Origin: Burkholderia paludis
GTDB lineage: Bacteria > Pseudomonadota > Gammaproteobacteria > Burkholderiales > Burkholderiaceae
Assembly (NCBI RefSeq): GCF_000732615.1
Contig: NZ_JPGL01000005.1
Coordinates: forward strand, 1 to 64,000
DNA length: 64,000 bases
Reading direction: 5' to 3'
Positions 18,987 to 28,255 of the stretch are shown here, piece by piece. Within the stretch, counting starts at the first letter, position 1. The number at the start of each line of letters is the position of its first letter. The position numbers and the translations under genes are program-made. Under the pieces are notes generated by a model. It saw only the letters and a program-made list of their open reading frames with translations, had not been told where the DNA came from and did not search any database.

Positions 18987-19189
18987 AGTGCCAGGTTGCC
19001 CGTCGCGCCACGTTGCTGCCGCAAATTTCAGCGCACCGCACCCGTGCGCTGTCCCGTCATTTCGGCTTGCTAGACTCGTCTTCACCGGTCGCGGCGCCAC
19101 GCCGCGCATCCGTCGCGCCGCCCGCCGGCGACGCGTGACGCGGCGAGCCGCTGCGGCCGCCGTTCCCATTCCTTTCCGGAGAACGCTTC

Positions 19190-19762
19190 ATGCCGAACAT
19201 CGTCATCGTGTATCACAGCGGCTACGGTCACACGCAGAAACTGGCCGAGGCCGTGCACGCCGGCGCGCAGGACGCCGGCGCAACCGCGCGGCTGCTCGCC
19301 GTCGACGACCTCGACGACGCGGGCTGGGCCGCACTCGATGCGGCCGACGCGATCGTCTTCGGCGCGCCGACCTACATGGGCGGCCCGTCGGCGCAGTTCA
19401 AGCAATTCGCCGATGCAACGTCGAAAGCGTGGTTCACGCAGAAGTGGAAGGACAAGATCGCCGCGGGCTTCACGAACTCCGCGACGATGAACGGCGACAA
19501 GTTCTCGACGATTCAATATTTCGTCACGCTGTCGATGCAGCATGGGATGGTGTGGGTCGGCACGAGCCTGATGCCGGCCAACACGAAGGCGGCCACGCGC
19601 AACGACATCAACTACCTCGGCGGCTTCACCGGCCTGCTCGCGCAATCGCCGGCGGATGCGACGCCCGACGAGGCGCCGCTGCCGGGCGACCTCGCGACCG
19701 GAGCGGCATTCGGCCGGCGCATCGCCGAAGCGACGGCCCGCTGGGTCGCCGGCGACCGCTGA
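19190..19762 (+). CDS. Flavodoxin-fold (WrbA-like) FMN protein
   Basis: A 190-residue flavoprotein. The FMN phosphate loop is at VYHSGYGHTQKLAEAV (residues 7-22), and GAPTYMGGPSAQFKQFAD (about 58-75) is the second flavin-contact region, both as in WrbA-type NAD(P)H:quinone reductases. It probably reduces quinones by two electrons or works as a general flavin reductase. It is somewhat shorter than WrbA (about 200) and differs in the C-terminal part, so the label NAD(P)H dehydrogenase is not certain. GGAGAA precedes the ATG; terminator at 19807. Confidence 0.82.
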   Translation: MPNIVIVYHSGYGHTQKLAEAVHAGAQDAGATARLLAVDDLDDAGWAALDAADAIVFGAPTYMGGPSAQFKQFADATSKAWFTQKWKDKIAAGFTNSATMNGDKFSTIQYFVTLSMQHGMVWVGTSLMPANTKAATRNDINYLGGFTGLLAQSPADATPDEAPLPGDLATGAAFGRRIAEATARWVAGDR

Positions 19763-19806
19763 GCACGCCCCGACGCCAGCGCGCCCGTCGGCGTCAAAGG
19801 GACACA

Positions 19807-19833
19807 AGACGGCCCGCCGGCCGTCTTTTTTTC
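19807..19833 (+). terminator. Terminator after the flavodoxin-fold gene
   Basis: 8-bp stem AGACGGCC / GGCCGTCT with CGCC loop, followed by seven T residues. Confidence 0.88.
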
Positions 19834-19918
19834 ACCCCGTGCGGCACAGGCCCGGCGGATGACGTCTTAAAATGGCGGTCTCCGGGCGCGGGCCCCCGTT
19901 TCATCCAGTGAGAGCGAA

Positions 19919-20869
19919 ATGAGCACCAAAGTTTTTGTCGACGGCCAGGAAGGCACGACCGGCCTCAAGATCTTCGAATACCTGTCGGCGCGCAACGATA
20001 TCGAGATCCTGCGCATCGACGAAGCGAAGCGCAAGGACGTCGACGAGCGCCGCCGTCTGATCAACGCGTCGGACGTCACGTTCCTGTGCCTGCCGGACGT
20101 CGCCTCGCGCGAATCGGCCTCGCTCGTCGAGAACCCGAACACGACGCTGATCGACGCGAGCACCGCGTTCCGCACCAGCGCCGACTGGGCCTACGGCCTG
20201 CCCGAACTGACCCGCGCGCAGCGCGAGAAGATCCGCACGTCGAAGCGGATCGCGGTGCCGGGCTGCCATGCATCGGCCTTCGTGCTCGCGATGCGCCCGC
20301 TCGTCGATGCGGGCATCGTCGCGCCGACGTTCGCCGCGCACAGCTACTCGATCACCGGCTACAGCGGCGGCGGCAAGTCGATGATCGCCGACTACGAAAG
20401 CGCCGCGCCGGGCGGCAAGCTCGCGAGCCCGCGCCCTTATGCGCTCGGCCTCACGCACAAGCACCTGCCCGAAATGGCGGCCCACACGGGCCTCGCGAAC
20501 CCGCCGATCTTCACGCCGATCGTCGGCCCGTTCCTGAAAGGCCTCGCGGTGACGACCTACTTCACGCCCGACCAGCTCGCGAAACGCGCGACGCCGCAGG
20601 ACGTGCAGCGCGTGTTCGCGGAGTACTACGCGGACGAAGCGTTCGTGCGCGTCGCGCCGTTCGACGCGGACGCGAACCTCGACGGCGGCTTCTTCGACGT
20701 GCAGGCGAACAACGACACGAACCGCGTCGACCTGTTCGTGTTCGGCAACGCAGAGCGCTTCGTCACGGTCGCGCGCCTCGACAACCTCGGCAAGGGTGCG
20801 TCGGGCGCCGCGATCCAGTGCATGAACCTGAGCATCGGCGCGGCCGAGGATACGGGCCTCGCACGCTGA
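19919..20869 (+). CDS. argC: N-acetyl-gamma-glutamyl-phosphate reductase, type 2
   Basis: A 316-residue enzyme of arginine synthesis that reduces N-acetylglutamyl phosphate to the semialdehyde with NADPH. N-terminal nucleotide loop [14 protein letters not shown] (residues 5-18); active-site Cys116 in [24 protein letters not shown] and [10 protein letters not shown] follow. The length (about 310) and the compact N-terminal domain mark the type 2 AGPR group rather than the 340-residue type 1. Single gene with terminator. Confidence 0.93.
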   Translation: MSTKVFVDGQEGTTGLKIFEYLSARNDIEILRIDEAKRKDVDERRRLINASDVTFLCLPDVASRESASLVENPNTTLIDASTAFRTSADWAYGLPELTRAQREKIRTSKRIAVPGCHASAFVLAMRPLVDAGIVAPTFAAHSYSITGYSGGGKSMIADYESAAPGGKLASPRPYALGLTHKHLPEMAAHTGLANPPIFTPIVGPFLKGLAVTTYFTPDQLAKRATPQDVQRVFAEYYADEAFVRVAPFDADANLDGGFFDVQANNDTNRVDLFVFGNAERFVTVARLDNLGKGASGAAIQCMNLSIGAAEDTGLAR

Positions 20870-20890
20870 TCATCATCGCACGCGAAACAA

Positions 20891-20917
20891 AGCCGGCCGC
20901 TGGCCGGCTTTTTATTT
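20891..20917 (+). terminator. Terminator of argC
   Basis: 8-bp stem AGCCGGCC / GGCCGGCT with GCT loop, followed by TTTTATTT. Confidence 0.9.
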
Positions 20918-21237
20918 ACCCGTATCAGGCAATATATAAAATTCCGTTCACGCATTTACAAATATTTACAAGCTTTCCATTTCACAATTACCAGTGAATT
21001 AATTGCCCCCTCTTTATCCAGTCAATCCCGATTAGGGATACACCGGATACCGCCCGCTTTAAACACTGCCGTTATACGCAGGAAGGCTCCCCGACAGTCT
21101 TCCCGGTGAGGCATGCGCTCCACTCCGGGCACTCCCGGCAGGCTGCCGTCCGTTTTAATTCTTACCGCACGCCGCTTCCAGGAAGGATTAAAAACACCCA
21201 ATCCGTTTCAATCGCCTTTTTTAGACGGGTTCATCAA

Positions 21238-21266
21238 TTGACAGCAAAAATCAAGGCGGCGACATT
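21238..21266 (+). promoter_or_regulatory. Possible promoter of the DUF2957/OmpW gene group
   Basis: TTGACA (21238-21243) is a perfect -35 hexamer; GACATT lies 17 bp on as a poor -10. The start codon of the first lipoprotein is 34 bp further. The 380 bp before it (20920-21237) are AT-rich for this genome and contain no coding frame I can support. Confidence 0.35.
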
Positions 21267-21299
21267 AGCTCGCACAATTAAACGATTGGAGACAGCGGC

Positions 21300-22724
21300 A
21301 TGTCGCACACCTTATCGAAGGGGGTGGCAACGGCCTTTGCCATTGCCCCTTTCCTGCTTGCATGTGGCGGCGGTGACTCCGGCGGCGCGCTCGCGCCGAT
21401 CAATGCGCCCCAATGTTCCGGATCGAGCTGCGGCACGCAAGGGCCGCCGCCGTCGCAGCCCGTCAACGCCTCGCTGTGCCCGGCCGACGCCGACATCGTG
21501 AAGAGCACGTATCTCGGCGGCGCCGGCAGCGGCGAGATCGTCAGCGTCAACATCGACGCCGTGGCGATGACCTACACGCTGAAGTGGCTCGAATCGCCGA
21601 TCCCGCTCGCGACCGGCACCGTGACGCCGAGCCGCGCCGGCACGACGATCACCGGCAAGGCCGTCCATCCGCCGACCGGCACGCTGCCGACCGCGGAACA
21701 GACACGTTGCGCGTTCGTCCTCACGCCCGGCACCGGCACCGCGCCCGGCGGCGCGACCTATTCGACGGCCGCCGACTTCAACCAGGCGAACCCGCCGATG
21801 CTGCTGGTCGGCATGGGCGTCGCGGGCGGCGGGATTCCGGGCGCGACGGTGCAGTACGACGGGCTGACGATCATCCCGGGCGTGCTCCAGAACGTCGGCC
21901 AGGTACCGAACCGTCACTTCGACTTCTATCCGTTCCTCGGCTTCGCGAACACGACCACGGATCTCTCGAAGCTGCCGGGCACGTACAACGCGCTGATCTA
22001 CCACCTCGTGCCGTCGGGCAACTACGCGACGGCGGGCACGAACTCGAGCGAGACGTTCGACGCGAACGGCGCGTGCACGTCGACGAGCACGGGCGGCTGC
22101 CAGACGACCGGCAATCCGTGGACCGTGAACACCGCGAACGGCGGCTACTTCGACAGCACGAAGGCGCCGCAGACACTGCCGCAAACGCAGTTGCCGCTGA
22201 TCGGCGCGACCGGCAAGTCGGCCACCGCGCACATGGTGATCGGCCAGCTCAACGGCGCGACGGTGCCGGTGATCGTGCGCACGGGCAACGTGAACCTCGG
22301 CACGCCGCCGCTGCACCTCGACGCGCAGGTCGACGACGAATCGGGCATCGCGGTACTCGGCGCGGCAACCGCGATCCAGTCGGGCGCGATCGACGGCGGC
22401 TACGCGGGCGCGGACTCGAACTTCAAGTACACCGCCGCGCTGATCCGCGGCAGCAATGCGTCGTTCATCAACCCGACCACCCAGGTCGAGGAAGACGGCT
22501 TCACGCTCGACTACAGCCAGGCGACACCCGGCCTGCTGAACGCGAAGACGACGCCGCCCAGCGGGGCGAGCTACCCGTCCGCGTCGGGCGTGGTGATCGC
22601 GACGGGCGGGCTGTACGCGGCGCTGATCCAGGGCACGGTGAACGGCGGCGTCACGTCGACGTCGGCGAACTCGACGACGACGTCGACACCGTACTTCGGC
22701 GTGGGCGCGCAGATCAGCAAGTAG
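21300..22724 (+). CDS. DUF2957 lipoprotein, first copy
   Basis: A 474-residue lipoprotein. The signal peptide ends in a lipobox (APFLLACGGG, Cys22), so the protein should be anchored in a membrane, probably the outer one. The mature part is Gly/Thr/Ser-rich and low in charged residues, with the landmark pairs YLGGAGSGEIVSV and LLVGMGVAGGGIPG, which recur in the next gene. I recognise the family as DUF2957, known mainly from Burkholderia; no function is established. GGAGAC precedes the ATG. It is about 60 residues longer than its neighbour, mostly by an N-terminal linker and loop insertions. Confidence 0.8.
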   Translation: MSHTLSKGVATAFAIAPFLLACGGGDSGGALAPINAPQCSGSSCGTQGPPPSQPVNASLCPADADIVKSTYLGGAGSGEIVSVNIDAVAMTYTLKWLESPIPLATGTVTPSRAGTTITGKAVHPPTGTLPTAEQTRCAFVLTPGTGTAPGGATYSTAADFNQANPPMLLVGMGVAGGGIPGATVQYDGLTIIPGVLQNVGQVPNRHFDFYPFLGFANTTTDLSKLPGTYNALIYHLVPSGNYATAGTNSSETFDANGACTSTSTGGCQTTGNPWTVNTANGGYFDSTKAPQTLPQTQLPLIGATGKSATAHMVIGQLNGATVPVIVRTGNVNLGTPPLHLDAQVDDESGIAVLGAATAIQSGAIDGGYAGADSNFKYTAALIRGSNASFINPTTQVEEDGFTLDYSQATPGLLNAKTTPPSGASYPSASGVVIATGGLYAALIQGTVNGGVTSTSANSTTTSTPYFGVGAQISK

Positions 22725-22861
22725 CGGACGAGGACGCGACGGCGGCTCTCCCGCCGTCGCGTGACGCACGCGCGCGGCACGGCGCGGGCAGGACGAGCAC
22801 AAGCGACAGAAGCGGCCGACAGGGAGCTGGCCGCCACACAAGACAAATCTGGAGGAGCAAC

Positions 22862-24103
22862 ATGAAGCGCAACCTCATTCTGGCGGCGGCCCTTGCCGCC
22901 CCCCTTCTTTCCGCCTGCGGCGGCGGCGACGACAATCCGCCTCCGCTCGTCGAAGACCGGCTCTGCCCCGCCTCGCTCGACTACAGCACCGTGTTTACGG
23001 GCGGCGCGGGCAGCGGCGAACTCGCCAAGGTCCAGCTCGACACGACCAAGATGACCTGGCAGGTGACGTACGTCGAATCGCCGGTGCCGCAAACGACCGG
23101 CACCGTCGTGCCGACCCGCGCGGGCACCGTCGACAGCGGCACGCTCACGCAGGAAACGCTGCTGCCGACCACCAAGCTGAACCAGTGCGCGTACCGCCTG
23201 AACGGCGCGAGCCTCGACCCGACGCGCCCGGCGCGCATCTTCGTCGGCATGGGCGTCGCGGGCGGCACGATTCCCGGCAAGGAGATCCAGTTCAACGGCG
23301 TGCTCGGCCAGGCCGCGGTGCCCGACACGAAGTTCCCGTACTACCCGTTCATCGGCTTCTCGTCGATCGAGACCAACATCGCGAACGTCGCCGGCACCTA
23401 CAGCCATGTCGGCTTCGGCGAAGTGCCGTCGCAGAACTTCGCGCCGGCGTCGATCGACGCGAAGGTCACGATCAACGCGGACGGCTCGTGGACCAAGTGC
23501 GACTCGACCGGCCAGTTCGCCGGCGGCGCGTGCACGCAGCAAGGCACGAACTTCGTGCAATCGGCCGACGGCAGCGGCGCGTTCCAGTCGAACAACTACG
23601 CGAGCCAGCTGAAACCGACGCTGTCGACGACGCCCCAGGGCAAGGGCTTCATGATCGTCGGCAAGCTGCGCAACCAGCTCGTACCGATCCTCGTGCGCAC
23701 CGGCGTCGCGAACCCGAACCCGACGCCCGACAGCAACGGCGTGCCGGGCCTCACCGCCGACGACGAATCGAGCATCTCGATCCTCGCGCCGCAGTCGATG
23801 ATCGCGGTCGGCTCGCAGAACGGCGAGTACATCGGCGTCGACAGCCAGTTCGACTATCGCACCACCGCGCTGACCAACACCCAGGCAACGCTGCTCGATC
23901 CGTTCAACGCATCGCAGGCATCGCTCGCGACCGCGCTCGATCTCGACTACACGCAGAAGGTGCCGGGTACGGTGACGACGATCCACACCGGCGCCAGCAG
24001 CTCGACGCCGACCGGCAAGTTCATCTTCACGGGTGGCGTGTTCGGTTTCCTCGACAACGCCGGATCGACGCCGTATTTCACGATCGGCGCGTTCGTCCAG
24101 TAA
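22862..24103 (+). CDS. DUF2957 lipoprotein, second copy
   Basis: A 413-residue paralogue of the preceding gene. Signal peptide with lipobox (APLLSACGGG, Cys19). Shared landmarks: FTGGAGSGELAKV, YVESPVPQTTGTV, IFVGMGVAGGTIPG, YYPFIGF, ADDESSISIL and the C-terminal STPYFTIGAFVQ. Similarity over the whole length points to an old tandem duplication. Start ATG at 22862, with GGAGGAG 4 nt before it; the open frame continues upstream but without a signal peptide. A 137-bp gap separates it from copy one and 18 bp from the OmpW gene, so the last two are likely cotranscribed. Confidence 0.8.
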   Translation: MKRNLILAAALAAPLLSACGGGDDNPPPLVEDRLCPASLDYSTVFTGGAGSGELAKVQLDTTKMTWQVTYVESPVPQTTGTVVPTRAGTVDSGTLTQETLLPTTKLNQCAYRLNGASLDPTRPARIFVGMGVAGGTIPGKEIQFNGVLGQAAVPDTKFPYYPFIGFSSIETNIANVAGTYSHVGFGEVPSQNFAPASIDAKVTINADGSWTKCDSTGQFAGGACTQQGTNFVQSADGSGAFQSNNYASQLKPTLSTTPQGKGFMIVGKLRNQLVPILVRTGVANPNPTPDSNGVPGLTADDESSISILAPQSMIAVGSQNGEYIGVDSQFDYRTTALTNTQATLLDPFNASQASLATALDLDYTQKVPGTVTTIHTGASSSTPTGKFIFTGGVFGFLDNAGSTPYFTIGAFVQ

Positions 24104-24121
24104 GCGGAGGGGCAAGCCGTG

Positions 24122-24955
24122 ATGAAGAAGACCCTTCTCTGCGCGGCGGCCGGCGCCGCCGCGCTGGCGCCGCTCGCGGCATACGCGCAGAGTGCCGGCA
24201 GCAACGTCGTCACGCTGGGGTGGTTCCACGTGATGCCGCAGCAGAGCAGCACGCCGATGACGACCAACGTCGCGCCGACGCCGATCAACACGCCGCTGCG
24301 GCTGCCGCCGTCGTTCACGTCGCCGGGCACCGGACTGCGCACGAGCGGCGCCGATACCGTCGGCCTGACGGTCAGCCACTTCCTGACCGACCATATCGCG
24401 GTGACGTCGGTGGCCGGCGTGCCGCCGGTGTTCAAGGTGTCGGGACAGGGCACGATCACGCCGCCGGGACCTGCCGGCGCGCTCGGCACGCAGAACATCG
24501 GGCTGGCGTCGGTCAACCCGATCGTGAAGAGCGTGCGGCAGTGGAGCCCGGCGGTGCTGCTGCAGTACTACTTCGGGCAGGCCACCGCGAAGTTCCGGCC
24601 GTTCCTCGGCCTCGGCGTGTCGTACAACTGGTTCAGCGACCTGCAGCTCAACACGAACTTCATCAAGCAGACGCAGGACAACCTCGGCGCGATTCTCGCG
24701 GCGGGCGCGGGCAAGCCGGGAACGACATCGGTGGAGGCGAAGGCGTCGTCGTCATGGCAGCCGGTGTTCAACGCAGGCGTGCAATACAACATGACCGAGC
24801 ACTTCGGGCTGATCGCGTCGGTGACGTACATTCCGCTGAAGACGACGTCGACGGTGACGATCAAGGCGGCCGACGGCACGGTGCTCGCCGAGTCGAAGTC
24901 CGAACTGAAGGCCGACCCGATCATCAGCTACGTCGGGATGACGTACAAGTTCTGA
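24122..24955 (+). CDS. OmpW-family outer membrane protein
   Basis: A 277-residue protein with a signal peptide (MKKTLLCAAAGAAALAPLAAYA). OmpW features: NVVTLGWFHV at the mature start, HFLTDHIAVTSVAGVPP, YYFGQATAKFRPFLGLGVSYNWF in the middle, and a C-terminal ISYVGMTYKF ending in Phe, as outer-membrane barrels do. OmpW forms an 8-stranded barrel that passes small hydrophobic molecules. A GTG three bases upstream could also serve (GGAGGGG is 6 and 9 nt away). A loop of about 25 residues (KQTQDNLGAILAAGAGKPG) is longer than usual. Its place after two DUF2957 lipoproteins suggests they share a surface role. Confidence 0.85.
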   Translation: MKKTLLCAAAGAAALAPLAAYAQSAGSNVVTLGWFHVMPQQSSTPMTTNVAPTPINTPLRLPPSFTSPGTGLRTSGADTVGLTVSHFLTDHIAVTSVAGVPPVFKVSGQGTITPPGPAGALGTQNIGLASVNPIVKSVRQWSPAVLLQYYFGQATAKFRPFLGLGVSYNWFSDLQLNTNFIKQTQDNLGAILAAGAGKPGTTSVEAKASSSWQPVFNAGVQYNMTEHFGLIASVTYIPLKTTSTVTIKAADGTVLAESKSELKADPIISYVGMTYKF

Positions 24956-25001
24956 GCGCGGCGAAGGGCGCACGGCAGTGCCGCGCGCAAAAATCGCAGG
25001 C

Positions 25002-25029
25002 AAAAAAAAGCCCGCCTAAGAGGCGGGCT
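25002..25029 (-). terminator. Terminator of the LysR gene
   Basis: 9-bp stem AGCCCGCCT / AGGCGGGCT with AAG loop; on the minus strand it is followed by seven or more T residues. It may also slow OmpW transcripts coming the other way. Confidence 0.85.
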
Positions 25030-25139
25030 GAATCCATATCAGAGGAGACATGGAGGAGACAGGTGCAACTATAGCGAATCGGTTTCCGCAATGCAACATT
25101 TCCGTAGAGAAAATAAGGATTTTCCCTCGAATGCTGCCT

Positions 25140-26069
25140 CTAGACCGTCGCCATTGCATCTGACCCCTTCCCGTTCTCGCGATCGAGCACCTCGCCCAGC
25201 GCATCGCGCAGCAGCGCGATGGGCCGCACCAGGCGGCCCGGCAGCGCGCCGTGCACGATCCACACGTTGATCCGCGTCTCCAGCCCCACCGTTTCCACCA
25301 CGCGCAGCGCATCGCGGTGCGCGCTGCGCGCCAGCGCGCTTGGCGCCGCGATGCCGATGCCCGCGCCGCGCGCGACGAGCGACAACTGCAGCTCCGAGCC
25401 GAACGCCTCCACCGCGACGTCGAACGGCAGCCCGGCCGCGCCGAGCGTGCGGCTCAGCGCCGAGCGCATCCCGCAGCCGTCCTGGCTCAACACCCACGGA
25501 AATCCCGACAGCGTATCGATCGACAGCGGGCCGTCCGGCAGCGGAAAGTCGCGCGCGGCAACGAGCACCGTCGGCTGCGTGGCGAGCCAGGTCGCCGTGA
25601 GCGGGTCGGGCAAGGGCGCGCTTGCCGGCACCATCACGGCCGCGACGTCGAGCGCGCCGCGCTCGATCCCCTGGATCAGCGCCGGCGACCAGCCGGCCGT
25701 CACGCGCAGCGTGAGGCGCGGAAACGCGTCGCGCAGCCGGTCGATCGGCTGCTCGAGCGCCAGCTCGGACAGGAACGGCGGGACGCCGATGCGCAGTTCG
25801 CCGGACGGCTCGCTGTCCGGCGCGCCCGCCGCCATCAGTTCGTCGACCGCGCCCAGCACGTTGCGCGCCAGCGCGTAGACGTCGCGCCCGGCGGCAGTCG
25901 GCTTCAGCGGCTTGCTCTGCCGTTCGAGCAGCGGCATGCCGAGCAGCGTTTCGAGGTTCTGCACGCGCCGCGTCAGGCCCGGCTGCGTCAGGTGGAGTTT
26001 CGCGGCCGCCGCGACCATCGACCCGCTGTCGACCACCGCGACGAACGCCTGGAGATCACGCGTATTCAA
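25140..26069 (-). CDS. LysR-family transcriptional regulator
   Basis: A 309-residue LysR protein: N-terminal winged helix (LQAFVAVVDSGSMVAAAAKL, LTQPGLTRRVQNLETLLGM) and a two-lobed effector domain starting near SGELRIGVPPFLSEL. It is divergent from an MFS transporter gene (97 bp between starts), the usual arrangement for a LysR protein controlling its neighbour. The shared gap contains ATAAT and ATTCAATTG-type A/T-rich half-sites, but a clear T-N11-A box cannot be fixed by eye. The inducer is unknown. Confidence 0.88.
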   Translation of the reverse strand: MNTRDLQAFVAVVDSGSMVAAAAKLHLTQPGLTRRVQNLETLLGMPLLERQSKPLKPTAAGRDVYALARNVLGAVDELMAAGAPDSEPSGELRIGVPPFLSELALEQPIDRLRDAFPRLTLRVTAGWSPALIQGIERGALDVAAVMVPASAPLPDPLTATWLATQPTVLVAARDFPLPDGPLSIDTLSGFPWVLSQDGCGMRSALSRTLGAAGLPFDVAVEAFGSELQLSLVARGAGIGIAAPSALARSAHRDALRVVETVGLETRINVWIVHGALPGRLVRPIALLRDALGEVLDRENGKGSDAMATV

Positions 26070-26166
26070 AACAAACTCGCATAATCATGTTAGACATAAT
26101 TCAATTGTCGCATAAACATCGGCCGCCTACGATGGGGATTCCTTCGACCCATCCGCCAGGCCCCCG

Positions 26167-27462
26167 ATGAACCGCCCTGCCGCCCCTTGCCCCGCCGACG
26201 TTCGCCCGCCCGTCAGCACGCCCGCCGGTGCGCCGCCCGCGTTGAGCGCGGGCATGACGCTCTTCTTCGCCGCGACGGTCGGCGTAATCGTGATGAACCT
26301 GTTCGCCGCGCAACCGCTGACCGGCCCGATCAGCACCGACCTGCACCTGCCGCCCGGCCTGACCGGCCTCGTCGCGATGCTGCCGCAGCTCGGCTACGCG
26401 GCCGGGCTCGTGCTGCTCGTGCCGCTGGTCGACCTGCTCGAGAATCGCCGCCTGATCGTCGCGACGCTGGCCGCATGCGCGGCTGCGCTCGCGCTGCCCG
26501 CGTTCACGCGGTCGGGCGCCGTGTTCCTGCCGGCGACGCTGGTCGCCGGCGCCGCGTCGAGCGTGATCCAGATGCTCGTGCCGATGGCCGCGTCGATGGC
26601 GCCCGAAGCGCAGCGCGGCCGCGCGGTCGGCAACGTGATGAGCGGGCTGATGCTCGGCATCCTGCTGTCGCGGCCGCTCGCAAGCCTGATCGCGGGCGCC
26701 GCCGGCTGGCGTGCGTTCTACGTGCTGGCCGCGCTCGCGAACGCCGTGCTTGCCGCCGTGCTCGCGCTGCGCCTGCCGTCGCGCACGCCGTCGGTCACGG
26801 CCGGCTACCGCGCGCTGCTCGCGTCGATGGGACGGCTGCTTGCCGACGAACCGGTCCTGCGCCGGCATGCGCTGTCGGCCGCGCTCGCGATGGCCGCGTT
26901 CAGCGCGTTCTGGACAGCCGTCGGGCTGCGGCTCGCCGGGCCGCCGTTCGGTCTGGATCTGCACGGCATCGCGCTGTTCGCGTTCGCCGGCGCGAGCGGC
27001 GCGATCGTCACGCCGCTCGCCGGCCGCGCGGGCGACCGCGGCCACGGCCCGGCCGCGCAGCGGATCGCGCACGGCACGATGCTCGCGGCGCTGGCCGTGC
27101 TCGGGATCGCGGGCGCCGGCTGGTTCGGCTTCGATGCGCACGCCCACCGCGGGCTCGCGCTCGCGCTGCTGGCCGCCGGCGCGGCGCTGCTCGACGCGGG
27201 CGTCATCGTCGACCAGACGATCGGCCGCCGCGAGATCAACCTGCTGAATCCGGCCGCGCGCGGCCGCCTGAACGGGCTGTTCGTCGGGCTGTTCTTCATC
27301 GGCGGCGCACTCGGCGCGGCGCTCGCGGGCAGCGCATGGGCCTGGGACGGGTGGAGCGCGGTGTGCGGCGTCGGGTTCGCGTTCGCCGGCACGGCCGCCG
27401 TCTTCGGGCGCTCGGCCGGGCGCGGAGCCCGCGCGGCGGCATTGCGCCGCCCGCGTGCGTGA
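26167..27462 (+). CDS. MFS transporter
   Basis: A 431-residue membrane protein with about 12 hydrophobic segments, typical of the major facilitator superfamily. Between the second and third helices LVPLVDLLENRRLIVA is the usual cytoplasmic loop; EAQRGRAVGNVMSGLMLGI carries the RGxxxG-like motif after helix 4. The C-terminus is Arg/Ala-rich. The group is drug/solute exporters near the YnfM/YdhP kind; substrate unknown. Divergent LysR regulator. GC is very high (frequent GCG/GCC codons). Confidence 0.85.
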   Translation: MNRPAAPCPADVRPPVSTPAGAPPALSAGMTLFFAATVGVIVMNLFAAQPLTGPISTDLHLPPGLTGLVAMLPQLGYAAGLVLLVPLVDLLENRRLIVATLAACAAALALPAFTRSGAVFLPATLVAGAASSVIQMLVPMAASMAPEAQRGRAVGNVMSGLMLGILLSRPLASLIAGAAGWRAFYVLAALANAVLAAVLALRLPSRTPSVTAGYRALLASMGRLLADEPVLRRHALSAALAMAAFSAFWTAVGLRLAGPPFGLDLHGIALFAFAGASGAIVTPLAGRAGDRGHGPAAQRIAHGTMLAALAVLGIAGAGWFGFDAHAHRGLALALLAAGAALLDAGVIVDQTIGRREINLLNPAARGRLNGLFVGLFFIGGALGAALAGSAWAWDGWSAVCGVGFAFAGTAAVFGRSAGRGARAAALRRPRA

Positions 27463-27478
27463 CACGCGCCCGAAAAGC

Positions 27479-27515
27479 CGAACGCCCCGCCCTCTTGCGA
27501 GTGGCGGGGCGTTCG
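27479..27515. terminator. Hairpin between converging MFS and LysE genes
   Basis: A 13-bp perfect stem (CGAACGCCCCGCC and complement) with an 11-nt loop, lying between the converging stops at 27462 and 27538. No long T-tract on either side, so it may be only a weak terminator. Confidence 0.65.
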
Positions 27516-27537
27516 GCGCGGCCGCGTCAGGCCGGAA

Positions 27538-28179
27538 TCAGTGGCGCACCAGCGCCATCATCGCACCGAAGCCGACGAACAGGCCGCCGGTCAGCCGGTT
27601 GAAGACCTTCGCGACGCTCTGGCTCTTCAGCGTCGCGCCGATGCGCGTGCCGAACGACGCATAGACGAGATACCAGCTCACCTCGATCACCGCGAACGTG
27701 ACGACGAGGACGCCGAACTGCGGCAGCGTCGGCTCGGCCGCGTTGATGAACTGCGGCAGCAGCGCGGCCGCGAACAGGATCGCCTTCGGGTTGCTGCCCG
27801 CGACCAGGAAACCGTTGCGGAACAGCGTCCCGCGCGAGGCCGGCGCAGCCTGGCGCGACACGGCTTCGACATCGGCGGCCGGCGCGGCTTCGTCGACGCG
27901 TGCGCGCCACGCCTTCACGCCGAGGTAGACGAGGTAGGCCGCGCCCGCGAAGCGCAACGTGTTGAACATCGCCGGCCACGCTTCGAGGACCGCGCCGAGG
28001 CCCGCCGCCGACACCGACAGCATCAGCACCAGCGCGGTGAGGCAGCCGGCCATCGTCGACGCCGACCGCCGCAGCCCGTGCCGCGCGCCGTGCGTCATCA
28101 CGAGCAGCATGTTCGGACCCGGAATCGCCGACACGACGAACACCGTCGCCACGAAAAGCCACCACGTATGCAAGTTCAT
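27538..28179 (-). CDS. LysE/RhtB-family amino acid exporter
   Basis: A 213-residue inner membrane protein with about six hydrophobic segments. The family start VVSAIPGPNMLLVMTHGARHG is clear (residues about 15-35), as is FRNGFLVAGSNPKAILFAAALLPQF (about 121-145). Members export amino acids or related metabolites such as homoserine lactones. Substrate cannot be read from sequence. It stands alone, with the dehydrogenase gene in the same direction 76 bp upstream. Confidence 0.88.
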   Translation of the reverse strand: MNLHTWWLFVATVFVVSAIPGPNMLLVMTHGARHGLRRSASTMAGCLTALVLMLSVSAAGLGAVLEAWPAMFNTLRFAGAAYLVYLGVKAWRARVDEAAPAADVEAVSRQAAPASRGTLFRNGFLVAGSNPKAILFAAALLPQFINAAEPTLPQFGVLVVTFAVIEVSWYLVYASFGTRIGATLKSQSVAKVFNRLTGGLFVGFGAMMALVRH

Positions 28180-28255
28180 GACCGCCTCTGCCTGTATGTA
28201 AGGAAACGCGAAACGACGATTATGCCGGTGCGCGGGACTTCTGTCGCCGGCCGGA

